Shown piece after piece: positions 47,901-62,389 of a DNA stretch of 64,000 nucleotides. The notes beneath the pieces were generated by a model. The model was given only the letters and a program-made list of their open reading frames with translations. It was not told the DNA's origin and did no database searches. Origin of the DNA: Neelides folsomi (Eukaryota > Arthropoda > Collembola > Neelipleona > Neelidae); NCBI GenBank assembly GCA_034687125.1, contig JAQGBZ010000291.1, positions 1 to 64,000 on the forward strand, written 5' to 3'. Numbering within the stretch: the first letter of the stretch is position 1; each line of letters begins with the position of its first letter. The position numbers and the translations under genes are program-made.

Positions 47901-50900
47901 ATTCATATTTATGAATCTCATGAGATTCTCCACTTATCGTTACTTTTCACTACGAACCATTAAAATGAAATACCTTGTCTATGGGCGGCTGTGGGAAATG
48001 GATGACTGGTGGCTTCTCGTCCGTATACACCTGCAATTGGAAGGAGTGAATTAAGATCCATCTTTTTCATCATATATCATATATCCTAACTACAAATATA
48101 CTATTATTGTATATAAGAAAAATGCATATAAATAATATATATATATATCAAATGTATAGAATTTCAATATTTTCCAATTATTATAGGACTGCTAGGGTTG
48201 GGTTCAAATATATAATACTTGGAAAATAATAGAGATTTTCAATTTATGATTTTGGGATTTACGATCCCTGATTTAAAGTTAATCTACTTAACACGAATGC
48301 TCGCATGCTTACAATTGGCCCGGCGTATTTGACGCCTTTTGAGTGCGGAGTGGCGACGACGTTTGAGGATTCGTAACCTCCAGTTGGTGGGCCATAGGAA
48401 GGGCCGGGCACTGGAGGTTCACACGCCACTAGGCCAATTAAAACAAATACTGCGATCTAAAAGAAAGAAAAAGAAAAATGATCATTAATAAAAAAATCCA
48501 ATAGGTCAATCATATCTAATTATTATAATTAATTATGCCAATATAATAATCAGTATAAATAATTTTAATCGAATTTTCTAATTCCCCAATATTGATAAAA
48601 TATTCAAATAGATTACAATTTGAATAATATTCTATAGATATATTATATTAAATGTATAGTAAAATAGTAAAGTTCAATTTGTGAATAAAAAATATGGACA
48701 TTAAATGACATAACCAATTGGTGTCAATTTCCCTTTTGTTTACAATTCACTTTTAAATTGTCACACAGTTTGATGATTTCCATTAAAACGAGTCAAACGA
48801 GTGAAGGTTTAAGTTGTAAAGTAATGGAGGGAAAGTGAAAACACTTTCCTGATCATTAAAAATGTCAATGTCAAATGGGTTGGAAGAAGTTGGAATTTCA
48901 TTTGTAGTTTGAATGAATGAAGGAGGTTTCAATTCACCTACATTTCAATAAAAGTTAAACTTGAGCTGCATGAAAGCACATTGGGAGAAGAAATATTCTT
49001 TTTATTCCTGTTTCAAACTTTCATTTTCATTTACAGGGGAGGTTTAATGGGGCCGTGTGTGGGTCAGTCGGGGGCGGATTGGAGGAACAACCTGTTCTGC
49101 CCGACCTCATTTAAAACACACATGTCTTCGAGCTAGGAAAACTTCACACTCAAATCTTCTTCAAATTCACACATCTTATTACAAATACATACTTTTCTAT
49201 GTTAATGAGAAGGAAATGGATACTTCAATTATTCACAATGATTATAATTTCATTTTTAAAGTCAATTTCTAAATGAGTCATCAAATCGACTCACTTTTGC
49301 CAAATCCAATAAGGATAATAGAAGAGATAAATTTTAGCTTTGTTCGTCTCTGATTGAATAAAGACGCTACAAAGAATAATAATTTAATAAAAATTTAATA
49401 AAAATGACATTTTATTAAATGTAGTCCAAACGCTATTAGATTCTTAATGAAGTATAAAAAATTAATTTAAATTAAATTTAAATATTAATTTATAAATTGA
49501 GGTAAAAATTTAATATTTCTCATGTTGACATTTAGACTCATTTAAATTCTTGTGAGGTGTTGAGGGAATGAAAATGGAGTAAGACAATGTAAAAACTCAG
49601 AAATCAAAGCCAAACCAACAACTAACTTGTAAATGTTGTAAGTCATATAAGCTCGACCTTAAGATGGTTAACTGAATGGATCTTCTTCAAAGGTTAATAC
49701 CGGTTTTGTATGAAAGAAAAGATTCGAACTAATAAATTGAATTATGAAGTCTGCCGCTGATTCGGAAATTTATCGAGGTAGTAATTAAATGTAGTTGAAA
49801 GAGGAAGTCGGCCCAAATTCCCAAAGATCATTTCCAAAACACAAATTGATGATTCCGCTGCTTTCTCTCTCAACTTCATCGAGATTTTAATGAGGAGGTT
49901 TGAACACGTGTGTGGACGTGTCATCTCTGAGAATGAAATATTAACATGGAGGGTGAGATTCAACGTTTTTTGAATTGGCCCTTCTCCCACGTTTTCTCTT
50001 AATTGACCACATCCTTCCCTTTTTGTTGACTTTGTTCAATTTTGTCTACTCAGCCTGATGATTTTCATCTCCTTTTAGCAATTCGCATTTTCACCATTTC
50101 ATAAATTTCAACATTTTCCACATAAAGTCATAAATTATATTCCAAGAAAAAGTTTTTTAATGCAATTTAGAAAATAGTGAGAAGTTTTTTTTACATTTTA
50201 CGCTTTCATCTGATATTTAATATTTTCTGCATTTTATAGTGCATTTTATCACTATACATTGTACATGAATTTTACGTATGTATGTATCATGTATGATAAC
50301 AATGTCCTTTATATAGGTAGTATATTATAAACTTTTTCATATTGTGTATTTAATACAGAATTTTCTATTATATGGAGATTGTTGTAAAGTCAGTATTAGA
50401 AGAATAAATCCTTTTAACGAAAATGAAAAAAATGATTTAGTTTGGCCTTCAAGTTCTATAAATCATTGAATTGACAAGTTGACCCGAATTCATTCCCAAG
50501 ATTCTTGCCGTCTGACGGGGGGGTTTTATGTCGAGCACCCTTTGGATTTAATTTACAGATAAACTCTATGAACTTAATTCGCATCTCATACATCCAACCT
50601 ACCTAAGTATAATATAATATCCACACAGGTCGTAAATTGAGCACCATGTGGAGTATTGTGAAGTGATCAGATGCCCTTTGCTTTACATACGAAATTACTA
50701 AATACATCTCCCCTACAAGGTTTAGCTTTTTCACAAAAGAACTCCAAGCTTCAAATCCATCTAACTCCATTCATACTCTACATTACATTCTACATTAAAT
50801 AAGCTTCAATGGAAGCTTCTTATAAAATTAAATCCTTCCTATATTTATATAAATTCCTCAAATATTTACATAAGTAAAACACATACTTTATATAAATATA

Positions 50901-53127
50901 CATCCTAACTATAAGTATACATACAGTGTTACATATTGTACAGTTTTCAAATTTGTCCATATAAGGATTTTAATATTTGGTCATATAATAGGACCAGTAT
51001 AGGATTAATATTGAATATAAAAGCTATATGATATTCTTATTGCTAGGATTGTGAGTGTATTTGTGTATATATTTAATATATATGGCGGATTGTTGAGTTT
51101 ATTTGTGAATTTGGGTTCTGCGATGGCGATTACCTTTTAGTTAAGTGAAAAGTTTTGTGCGTGGGGCGGTAATAATAATTTATGAAGAGAATTGGGAGGT
51201 TTGCAGGAGAGGAGTCGAGGTCTAAATGTAAAGTACTGGATGGGGAAAGTCAAGGAAGTGTCGTAAAGTCGCCGTGATTTCCCTCCCTCCGCCCAACTCC
51301 AAATCACTCCCGGGTGGAAATGAGGACATAATCAAACACTTCAACTCCTACAGACAATTCAATTAACCTTTACTACACACCAACTGTCCTCCTAATAATT
51401 TATATAAACCATTAGTATATACTCCTTGGCTAAATAAAATTATAGACATCTGCTTTGATCCCAAATCTTTCTCAGAACATCTCTTGTACATTTCAACCCT
51501 TTCGCCTTTAATCCTTTTATGCTTGTGACGATTCCCCAATTGATGATTTCTTATAGAAAATGAAGTGGATTAATCCTTAAAGAAAATCAACGGGAGTTGG
51601 GCTTTTATGTATTTGTTTACTTTAATGTATTTGTAGATAGATAGAAATCTTTGTAGTTCAATTATTAATTGGATCTTAAGGCAGCGGGGGTTTCACTGAT
51701 TGGAAAAACTTTTGTTTTGATACAAATAAATCAAAATAAACAAATTGTAACAAAACGAGGAATGGAATTGAAGGTAAAGGAAGATTTCTTTTGTTCAATC
51801 ATTTTCTGCTCTGAAGAACATGTGGAAACTGTGGATGTGAAAGGGAAATGAAAATCCTTTGCCTGGTTTGTCAAAAAGACCACAGAAGCTTCAGAACCAA
51901 TATCCGGTGATGGGAAACGAAGTTTTAACAGAAAAGTCCACCAAACTTCAAAAAAGATAAACAACTTGGAAGGAACATTCATTTGTAAAATTGCGCATTT
52001 AAATTTTCTATGAACTCCTAAACTTCTTTGAACATTCTGAGTAAGTGATTTTGATGAAAATATTTATTTTACTTTTTTCACCTTTTAAAACTCATTCTAC
52101 ACACTCGAAATTTTGGCATTTAAATAAGTTGAAATTAAATATATAAAAAATAAACAATTATATTTAATTATAATCTTTTCAAGCTGAAATTACTGACGCT
52201 GGAAAATTTCATGGATATCTAATTAATTAATAATCTTTGATTTAATCTTTAATTTTGTATTCGGAATAAATTGACTTTTCCCATTTTTCCTAAGATTGAT
52301 AATTAAGGTAATAATTTATATTTTGGTAAAAATGCATAATGTAGGGAAGGATTTATTTGTCAAGGGCGAAAAAAGGTCATATCTTTTAGAGATCGAAGGA
52401 AATGAATTTATCGGGTCGAAGAGGAAATCGTAATATGAGAGAAAACAAAAGAAATAAATAGAGAGAGTCAACAAGGAGATTCGTCCCGACTTCCCTTTGT
52501 CGATCCATTAATTTATAGCTTGGAATCTCTTGGGTTCCTCAAAGGAACTCCGACGGGCATTTCCGAACATTTTCAGCCCAGGAGGAAAAAGGAGAAACAA
52601 TAAATACATTTCAGGAGCTTGATACAGAAAAGCGGTTCCTTCCTTTGACGATTTATCTCAGCCCTAGTTCGATGATGTGTTGGGGAAAACTTCCTCTACG
52701 GAATTCTATTTTCCTTTTTTAAAACAACCCTAGGAATTGATCTATACAATTCGATTTGAAAATTTCAAAGACCGAAAACAAAAAACTCACTAAAAATTTT
52801 AATAATTTAAAAATTCTTAATTATTTCCTAAAACCAACTTGTCACTTCTAACATACTTAAAATTAGCCACATCAAAAGTCTCATTTATAATTAAATAATA
52901 TTCAATACTAATTGTAAATTTACAATGAAAAATAAAACCCTAATGAAACTAATGAATTCTTTTTAAATTTAAAATTTAATAATAAAATAAATTAATAAAT
53001 AACGGACGATTTAATCAAATAACTAATTAGCCGTGTTTAAAAAATAAGCAATTTAATTTTCAGGCTAATTTGTACAAGTGAAATTGATGATTTGTATTGA
53101 AAATAAAAGTGTGCTTACGAGTTTCAT
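44924..53127 (-). CDS. secreted YGPPK-repeat, Q-rich structural protein, cuticle or eggshell type (614 aa)
   Basis: Twelve exons on the complement: 53127-53119, 48456-48313, 48030-47974, 47751-47659, 47454-47350, 47226-47025, 46761-46613, 46546-46445, 46339-46169, 46043-45890, 45716-45579 and 45444-44924; all junctions keep frame. The signal peptide is split after MKL by a 4.66-kb intron and continues IAVFVLIGLVAC. Residues 17-136 are Pro/Gly/His-rich, with recurring PPIHxx and PPKG units. Exons 6-7 hold tandem YGPPK units (about six copies; GEYGPPKGQYGPPK is typical). Exons 9-10 are His/Lys/Tyr-rich, exon 11 is Gln-rich, and exon 12 carries two polyglutamine blocks and a Ser/Pro-rich tail. 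Low-complexity Tyr- and Pro-rich secreted proteins of this kind usually become cross-linked extracellular matrix. There is no Rebers-Riddiford chitin-binding motif. The weakest junction is the exon 5 donor GTTCGT. Confidence 0.85.
48457..53118 (-). other. 4.66-kb first intron of the YGPPK-repeat gene
   Basis: This intron separates a 9-nt coding exon (MKL) from the rest of the gene and is far longer than any other intron in the window. It contains only AT-rich DNA, one GC-richer patch at about 51180-51320, and weak ORFs on both strands with no coding features. Large first introns after a split signal peptide are common in arthropod cuticle protein genes and often carry enhancers; that is a family-level expectation. 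Confidence 0.6.
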
Positions 53128-53156
53128 GGCGTGTCCCAGCCGGAGCGAGACGGACA

Positions 53157-53196
53157 GACTGAAATTTCATTGTCCTCATTTCCTCCTTCTTATATA
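53157..53196 (-). promoter_or_regulatory. TATA box and initiator of the YGPPK-repeat gene
   Basis: Read on the minus strand, TATATAAG (53196-53189) is followed 34-36 nt later by TCAGTC (53162-53157), a perfect match to the arthropod initiator TCAKTY. The implied start near 53160 gives a leader of about 33 nt before the ATG at 53127, with no intervening ATG. Confidence 0.65.
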
Positions 53197-54358
53197 CTCA
53201 ACTTTTTTTCGCTGAAGACGAAGGAGAAGCGTCGAGGGAAATTGTTCCCCACAGCCACGCAAACCAAGCTCAATTCATTATAATGGGGGGACAGAGGTTG
53301 AAATGACATTTGAGTCCAACCACCTCTTGAGGATCAGCATTTATTTACACTTGCTTTCAATCAAATACATTTTTATACACCTTTCTTTATTACAACCACA
53401 ACACTCACAACAATTACATTTTGAATTAATTTAACCCCATTCATTTCATTTTCACTAATTCATTCATTTCTTCACTAATGCTTACAATTTAAATCCACAA
53501 CCTTAACCTGTCAGAATTTAATCATGTCTTTTGATGTATATTTTATACAACCTAATGATTTCCCAATTGATATTAATTTCAACACTATTTAAAAATTTTA
53601 TTAAAAATTTAATTAGCAATTGAAAAGCTCTTTATAAACTTATAGGACTGGAGGTATCAAAATCGTGTACAAAAGTTTATAAAATTGAACGAAAAAAACT
53701 ATTTTAGCCAACTGTCAATCAAAATAATTAGTTCCATAAAACAATTATTCCAAAGTGTGTGTTTAAATGCTAAATCATGAAAATTCATTTTATCTTTTTT
53801 TAGTAAAATTAAATGAAAGTAAACCGCGAGATAAATCTTTCGCTACTTAATAAAACGGCTGTGCATAAATGTTAATATTGTTGATTTAACCCATTAGTCT
53901 TCATCTCGGAGATAAATAATTGTCGTTAATGAGAACTTCAACATTCTCAAATGGGCTTAAAAACGTGAGAAGATTCTCCCACTTTTCCACATATCTTATT
54001 ACCTTCCATCCTTTACATGAGTTTAATATTCATATCAACCCAACATATGCAGTTAGAATCCCAAGACTTGAATGTTCATCTTTACTTATGATATTTCCCT
54101 ATATCACAATCACCTACAATCAGAAGATGATTTTTTGGGGCGTTGCAACGCGTTGATGATAATGAGATTCCAAAGGTAAGTTTCCCTCTTGTGACTAACG
54201 TCCCTTTAAGGCTAAAACTCATCTCGCATTCATGATGATTTGTATTTACCAAATCCCTCGCAGCTTCCTTTTCACACAACTCCCAAACACCTGAGCGGAA
54301 CTCAGAACAAAAACCCATGGGGAAAGAGATAGGGATTGTATGATGGGAGTTTTAAGTA

Positions 54359-54544
54359 TTGAAGGAAGGAGCCAAGAAGGAGCCGAGTGATCTTCCACAC
54401 CGAAGCCGTCGTTGTGTGACCCACAAAACTTCCGGTTTTTCAATGTCAAGGCGAGGAGAGAAAGTTGAAACTCGTCTTGAGAAAGTGGCCGCTTACAGTC
54501 GCAAGGCAATTTCCCATGTTTTACCCAAATTGAAACAAAGTTGA
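54359..54544 (+). CDS. hypothetical basic ORF (up to 60 aa)
   Basis: An open frame ending in TGA at 54544 whose second half (MSRRGEKVETRLEKV, then AAYSRKAISHVLPKLKQS) is basic, helix-like and better in composition than nearby ORFs. A good donor (AAG|GTAAGT at about 54174) and a good acceptor (TCGCAG at about 54261) lie just upstream, but I could not join them to this frame. It might be a terminal exon or a small gene. No family recognised. Confidence 0.2.
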   Translation: MKEGAKKEPSDLPHRSRRCVTHKTSGFSMSRRGEKVETRLEKVAAYSRKAISHVLPKLKQS

Positions 54545-57376
54545 GTTTGAACTCTCATAACTTCTAAATTCACCTCGTGGCCCAATGACGAAATTCATTC
54601 CCATTCCCATAATAGATCATTTGGAAGTTCACAACAATTCTTTTAAAAACTTCATTCAAAATTAACAACTTTATAAGAAATTGTAAATATGTACCACATA
54701 TGCAGAAAACTTTTAAAGTTTAGCAAATATTTTATACTTATTTTTTAATCAAAAATATTATTAGGATTAAAAATTAATAAATATTAAAAAGATTCATTTT
54801 TTAAATTAAAGGAAATTGATTAGGATGGATAAATTGAAATATGGAGTGAAGCAGAGTGGAAGGAAAAGAACATGAGAAGGAAATTAAACCAACTATGACA
54901 GTTTGACAAAAGATAAATTCATCTTCACAATGTACTTTGAACTCATTTAAAGCACATAATGGGATTAATTGACTCTCCTAAATTTGACAAAGTAAATTAA
55001 TTCAAATTATGTCATACTCATAATCTTCTCATCTTACATTCACTGCAAGTTAATAAAGCTTCAATGTAAATAATAATTTCATATATATATTATACGGAAA
55101 ATTCTGACATCGGGTCTGTAACGAATTCACTGTAGACTTTATGAGGACAAATACAAATATGTGGAGACATTTGACATTTAATGACATTTAAACTCCCTTT
55201 TTAATTATATGATTCAAAAGTTCCAGGGGTTTCTAATAATGATGAAAATGATGATGGTGACGTGCATGAAGAATATTTACTATTGGAATTACAATTAAAA
55301 CTACTTCATTAAATGCGTCGAGATATTTTGGATGCATTTTTGCTACACGGTTTATGGAGAATTTATGCAGAGTTTTTAAGCATAGTTTTTATGCACAGTT
55401 CATGTATTTGTGTAGTTAGTAAAGACGTTGAGGGAATTTTTCGCATGAGAATTCTTAGTTGGCTTGATGTTCTGTTGATCATAAAATAATAAAATGTGTA
55501 CATTAACAAATGGAAATTTGGGTTAACCGGCCCTTTATACGGATGGTAATGCGTGTAGTTACAGGTTGGCTATAAAGTATAAATTTATATACATGGCTTC
55601 TCTTCAACCCTCGAGAGATTAATAAGGTCGGAAAGGATCAATTGAGCTGTCTAATGAAGAGACAAAATACGTGTGGTCGCAATTGATCAATTCTCACGTT
55701 CAGAAACACAATAAACAGATGTTGGGTTTCTTTTTGCAGATAAAAAATATTTTTTTCTCATTCTTACCCTTTTTGTAATTACACAATTACAAATATTTAA
55801 TACATGAAATATACAAATACTATTTACTATATACCTATTTTCCTATATAACATAAATACGTTAATAAATTGTAAGAAATTTTTACAGATAAATACAGATG
55901 TGTATCTGTAGTACAGTATATGTAAGTAAGTGTACAGGTATTAATATATACATTTAGTAAATTCTGTATTTAATCCAAGGATTATCAAATATAAATAAAA
56001 GATGTAAACCTTGTATTGACATCGAGTCAATATTTCATGTTTTTTCAAATTTATTTCCTTTAAATACCCAAACAGACTCTCGTTTTAAAAACCCAGCCGT
56101 TTTTGTGTACATTGAAAGGAAAATTTTAAAATTTATTTCCATACACAATTTTCTAACTTACAAATATGCTCGGTTTTATATAAACTTATATCTATCTGTA
56201 GATATACTCTGTAATATATCAACTCTGTATATTCCCTCTTTCAAGGTGTTTGAACAAATTTTATATAAATACGCCAGTTCATATATCGAGGAAAGGAATA
56301 TGCAGCTGGGTATGAAAATGAGTTTGGCAAATAGAGTGGGAGCATTGGAGGAAAAACCTATTGGAATTTATTCCCCGACTCGTCTCCCATTGTTTATTTT
56401 AAATGGCGAAACTTGAGAGAAAAACTTTTTATATATGAAGTTTAAGAGAGAATTTGCGGAGATCATTAAAACAATTTGGAACTATTTGGAAACAATTTGG
56501 ACCACTTTGAATTGAAAATTTGAAGGTAAGTTTTCATTTTCACTTCCTTTAAATCCATTCATAATTTCCCACGAGCTCAGGAAAGAACTCAAACTAATGT
56601 AAAATATAATCCAAGTGTGTAAATTTCCATTATCGCAAAAATTTAATCAGGGACACGCCCTACAAGATTTAAACCTTCCGAAATCCTTATAAAAATTATA
56701 TAAGGAATTAAGAACCAGGTAATTGAATTTTTAATTGAGTTGTTGAGTTGCTGAAATCATTTATGAAAAATTGAAGATGGGAAAAATCGTAAACTTGAAC
56801 GGGTCAAAAGAAGAAATGGAAAGTGCGTTTGATCTTGTACTTTACCAATAAGTTGATCTTCACTTGTTTGGTTCATTCAGGTGTTTCACGTGTTTGCATC
56901 TTTCTCCCATTGTCAAAGGTTTACCAAGTTGAATAAAAACTTACTTATCTTTATATCCATCTATGAAGTTTGTTTATAATAGAAGACTTCAAGTCTCGTT
57001 TCAAATGAGGTCTTTGAAAGTAAAAGCCTCCATATATTATAATATACAAAAATATATATATACCATACATACATTGTACTTATGTACTTACACATGTTCA
57101 TAATAAATACATATTTCCACAACCAAATGAAGACTGACAATGAGAGAGATCAAATGATCAAAGCTCGTTCACTAACAACTTCCAAAATTTGGAAAATCCA
57201 CTTGTAAACGAGCGGATCAAATTCACCTTCATTATCCTTTAAATAAATAATTACGAGTTCTTTATATGAATATTACTCATATGAAAATATATTATTTCAA
57301 GAGTATATCCAATTGTCTTGTTTGCTATTAATTTCAACGAAGAATCATGTTCCAGTTGTTCAATTTAGGATTAATT

Positions 57377-57724
57377 TCAAAGTTTGGGTGAGAAGGTTTT
57401 TGAATCAAAAGAATTGTTGAAAAATTGAGATTTGAATTTTAATGAAGGGAAATGATAAGTTTGTGGGAGATGAAGAGAATTTCTTGGATTTAAATCAAAG
57501 TTTGTGAGAATTCGAACAACATTTGTCACTTGATGCGTTTTGAGAGAAAAAAAGGTGTTTGGGACGTATTGAGAATTGATGATTCCCTTCATTCCCCCTT
57601 TGTCTTTAATCTTCAAAGGTGGAAGCTTCGACTTCTCTTTGAGTTGTTCCACTTGGACTCTCAATGGAGATCTCAACTTTGTAAGTAAAAAGTATTGAGG
57701 AAGAAGGAAGAAGATCTTTTCCAA
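57377..57724 (-). CDS. hypothetical ORF (115 aa)
   Basis: The longest open frame in the right part of the window, from ATG at 57724 to a stop at 57377. It has a hydrophobic start (MEKIFFLLPQYFLL) that could be a weak signal or anchor, then Lys/Ser/Phe-rich sequence without motifs. There is no splice or promoter support, and the composition is not clearly different from translated non-coding DNA. Confidence 0.15.
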   Translation of the reverse strand: MEKIFFLLPQYFLLTKLRSPLRVQVEQLKEKSKLPPLKIKDKGGMKGIINSQYVPNTFFSLKTHQVTNVVRILTNFDLNPRNSLHLPQTYHFPSLKFKSQFFNNSFDSKTFSPKL

Positions 57725-60700
57725 TACTTTTACAAATCTTCTTTCCGTTTCACTCCATCAAATTCCAATCCCTTCTGTCTTGACACATTTACTTTTTAAT
57801 TCACTTCATACTTTATACAAAAAATATATTTTACTATACTTTTTGGTTGACAAGTTCAATGTTTCCATATATTGATTTCTTACTACATACTACAATGTAT
57901 TTATTTCAATATCTACAATATTATCTATAATTCCATTTTACTTATATAATAAAGAATTTATATTGGTTTGTAAAATAAAATATGCAAATAGTTAAAGTTA
58001 AGTAGAAAAAAAACAGTTTAATATGAATGCACCTATGTAATGGTATATTGACCATATTGAAAATATCGTAGATACATATACATCATATAGGTATTACACT
58101 AATAAGAATAGGTTGGTTTTTTGAATTTAAGGGAAGTCGTAAACGGAGGAAAAAAGACCATGTGCGTTGCAGAGGAGCTTATGAGATTTATCATCAGTTT
58201 TGTCCATTAGGAGTTGGAATGAGGGGAATTTGTCTCTCTCGATAGGAATTGGCCAAAAACACGAGAGGAGAAATTTTTGATGGACCTATGTAAAACAAAG
58301 AATTTCCTTCTTATACCCAAAAAACTTTTTAAAAGCCCGCTTTATTCATTTTTTATTAATTCTGACCCAAATTGGGAAGATAAACATGAGTCACGATCTT
58401 CTTACCATTCTCATCATTCCAATTTACAAAATACACAAACCGGCAGATCTCCAATTCCTCCAATTCCACACCAATAGGTTCAATTTTTATACTCAGAAAT
58501 CAAAAGTTGTTTTTGCCCTTTCTTTGTTTTCTCAACTTCTCACGTCCACGCCTTGTCAATAATATTAATATTAAACCAAATGAACCCAAAGATTTCTATT
58601 TTATGAAGGCGGAGTAAAAATTACATTTAAATGTGAACCAAGGTCTCAGGATTTTGAAATTATTTGCAATTTTCATTTCTCCTTTTTATTCCGCATTAAT
58701 GTTCAGTTTAAAATAAAATAATGAATGAAGCAAATGCCATTGTCTTTTGGGATTTTCCATTTCTCTTTATAAGTAAAATTTTACAAGTTGTTGTGATTAT
58801 GTTTATAATGAATATAAAACCGCGATTTTATACTTGTTACACTTAATTAGACTTACAATTAGCGAAATAGAAAGTATTGGGAATAAAATATAATTATATA
58901 GGGGATGAATTAGCGAAGGAGGATATAAACTCCTTTATAGAGAAAGGGCTGAAAGGAAAAGTGAATGGAGTAATTTAAACTGCAATTAAAATTGACCCTC
59001 GCCAAAAGGTGAAGTTCAAAGTTCTACTTTTTCCACAGACATTTTTCCCGAGGGAAAATTTAGGAGTGTTTTACCCTTATTGTGGGTTTATTGGTAATTG
59101 TAATTGTAAATAAGGACTCTATTAATTTATGCATATTTATTTAATTGCCCAACAGGTAAATGTATGTTAGATTCACGCATAAGTATTTAAATATTAAATT
59201 TACCTATTTAGATGATTCATACCTTAATTTAACTAACTTTTAAATGTAATGTTAAAGGGTGGTTTATAGGAATTTGGGCATTAAATGGGCAAGGTAGAAA
59301 GTTTCCCTTAAAAAAGAAATTTTTGAACATTTTTACGATCGCATGTGGCATTTTATTATTAAAGTTCTCTCGAGATGATCATATTCATTTAATGCGTTGT
59401 TTAAAAAGTTTTCATTTTATTCATAAACTTTCCTTCTTATGATGAATGACCTTTCCCAATCCGAATAATTAAATTAAATTAAATATTAATATTAGTTAAC
59501 TATTCAATTAAATACAAAGTTCTCTTGCTCCAAAGTTCCCAATAAAGGAGTTTTAAAGGTAAATGAAGAAATGATTTTTGTGAAATTATTGAGAAATTGA
59601 ACGGATGAGGTTTCTCTTCCAACCTCCGTCCACATAATTATGGTCAACCTTTATAGCTTCCTTCCAACATTTTACGACTCGGCTTAAAGCACAGATGAAA
59701 AATTCTTCCTTTTATCATATAAAGTAGAGAAGTTGAAATAACTTTTATCGTCCATTTCAATAGCCAATGGAAAATATGATTTTGAATCATTTTTCTTAAT
59801 TTATTAGCCTTTTATTATACAAGATTTAAAACGATTCCACTATTAAATTGTCATTTTTTATAAATTATTACCAAAAATAATATGCCTAATACCAAGTCAT
59901 AAAAATCCTTATCATATATGTAATATTAAAAAGTATGTTATACAAAAATTAAAATCTTGTGTATAAATAGGAATATGTGTAAATCTAAAAAATCTATCCA
60001 TTAAAATTTTTAAAAAATAATAATTAAATCGTTCGAAATTACATATTAAAAATTATTTAGAAAAATCATTAATTTTTTTATTATTTTCAAGTTTACACTA
60101 AAGCCAAAGCCAAAGCCTAATAAATGGTATAAAGTTATAAAAATTTTAAGAATAAAATAAAATTATCCAGTCTATCAAATATCTCTAACATTTAATGCAA
60201 ATGAGCGTAAAATTGTCCATTAAAGTGGATAGTTATAAGCAAATATTTGCTTGGACTTGGTTTGTACATGTAAGTGTGAAGATCAAGTCTGACTGAGAGT
60301 TGAGTTGATCCGGTGGATTTAGTAGGACAATAATGGTAGAAAGTGAAAAGGACTCTCAATCACTTCATTTATGTTCAACTCCTTCCACAACTTCCATCTA
60401 AAGGCAATGCGCTAAAAAGATACCAATGAGGTTGAGAGATCCAAAGACCCAACGCAGTCCACTTTTTACACAAATCAAAGTATTCCACATCTCCTGGCGT
60501 ATTCACATGACCTCAAACATTTTCCACGTCCATAAATCATCAACTTTATGAATCATTTTTACTTAATTTATTCACCAATAAATATTAAAAATAATAATCA
60601 GTTGCTAGATCACTGCAATCACTTTTTCTCTTAATATTGCATTAAATTAACATTGATAATCAATCATTATCAGAATCAATTATCAAATCACAACTAAATA

Positions 60701-62389
60701 CCATTTATTAAAATAAAAACCCAATTCGGTAATTATCTGTAGTTTAAATTCAATTAATAAATGCAATTAAGTTAATTTTAAATCATAAAGTCGTTAATTG
60801 AATTTATTTATTACTAAATAAAATTTTGATGGCTATTAAAATATTTTAGATTGAAGGAATTAGCTCATTTAATTATTATTAATCAAAATAAAATATTAAT
60901 TGGAAATTGGGATCGATTGTGTGTATAAGGATGTCACGTCTCACGTGAGTGGATAATTATTATAGTTAATCCATAAGTTTAATGAGCTCATTAGTCCCCG
61001 TATTCTCATTTTGACGAAGTAAAAACAAAGTTTTTATTCCTCGCTCCCATGTCACAAGTCCGTGAAAATTGTTATGTAAGTAGTAAAAAGAACTTTGTCC
61101 CTCCTAATGACATTTCACTCCTTCAGTTTCATCCCAAACCTCCACTTCAACACAGATAGGACAAAATACCCAGGTACATTTACGTATCATTTATGGTTAT
61201 ATAGAAGTACAAAGAGATACAAAGTGTGTACACAAAGAGATACGAAAAATTTCATCAAAAATGAAACTTGCTCTAATAGAAATTGTTATGTTTTTCTCCT
61301 CCCCCATATTCTGAGAAGAGATAGAAATTTAATTAGGAGTATGGAAAAATGTATGTTGAGTGAAGTGGAGAGATAATTGGATGATACATGATACAATACA
61401 AGGCACATTGGAGAAATTTAATAGATTTCTGCATGGAATCATGATGGGAAAACTCATTTGCTCTTTAATCTTCACTTCATATTTGATATCCTTCCTCCCT
61501 TTTTATTGCAATCTTTTTTCGTAAATATCCGCGCCCTTAGATTCCAAAATCTCCTCTTTTATGAACACTATAAATCATTATAATGTTCATAATATGAAAT
61601 ATTATATGAAAAATAAGAAAACCATATTTTGTAAATACTGATATATTAATACAAATAGAAAATAAACCTAAAAGAGTAGATATACTTAAGTATTTATATA
61701 AAACTGTAAGTATATTTTCAGGATAATATATGAAGTAAAGTAGATAATGTAAACACGTGAACACGTCATCAGATATGAATATTGATTAAATCTCACCGGA
61801 GATTCGGAATGGATTTATTAAATGAAAATTGGTGAATGTCATCAGATCAAGATGAATCGGAGAGCAAGAAGGAAAAGGGCGAGAAAGAAAAAGGAAGTTG
61901 ATTGAACTTCCAATTCCACCTGAATAAAACATAGAAGAAAGTCATCTTGAATAATTTATGACATTTCTTTCATAAACCTTTTCTTACTTCATTAAGAAAT
62001 AGTGAATTATGTTCACGATACCAAAAAAGCATAAAATTCACAATTTTTTATTAACATAAGTGGTTTAATGTTTATTAAATAATTAAACATGTTAATTTAA
62101 ATATCTTGCAACTAACTTTCTTAATATATAAAATGGTGATGTCTTAATGATGTCAAAATTCACTGAAGAAAAAATTAGAAAACAATGACAATAAAAAGAT
62201 TGAGTGATAGAGAGATGTTATATAAAAGAATCTCCCGGATTGTTCTCAATATGGTAAGATATATCTCAGGTTTGATATACAGATACTTACATAGAGACGT
62301 TCCTGAAAGGGTAAATTGTAAATAAGAGGAATTTGATGGAAAGGGAGAAAATTGGAAGTCGGAATTGGAGATTTATTCTTTTTGATATA

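Noticed and set aside
53920-54156. 78-codon plus-strand ORF
   Set aside because: Composition is that of translated non-coding DNA and there is no splice or promoter support.
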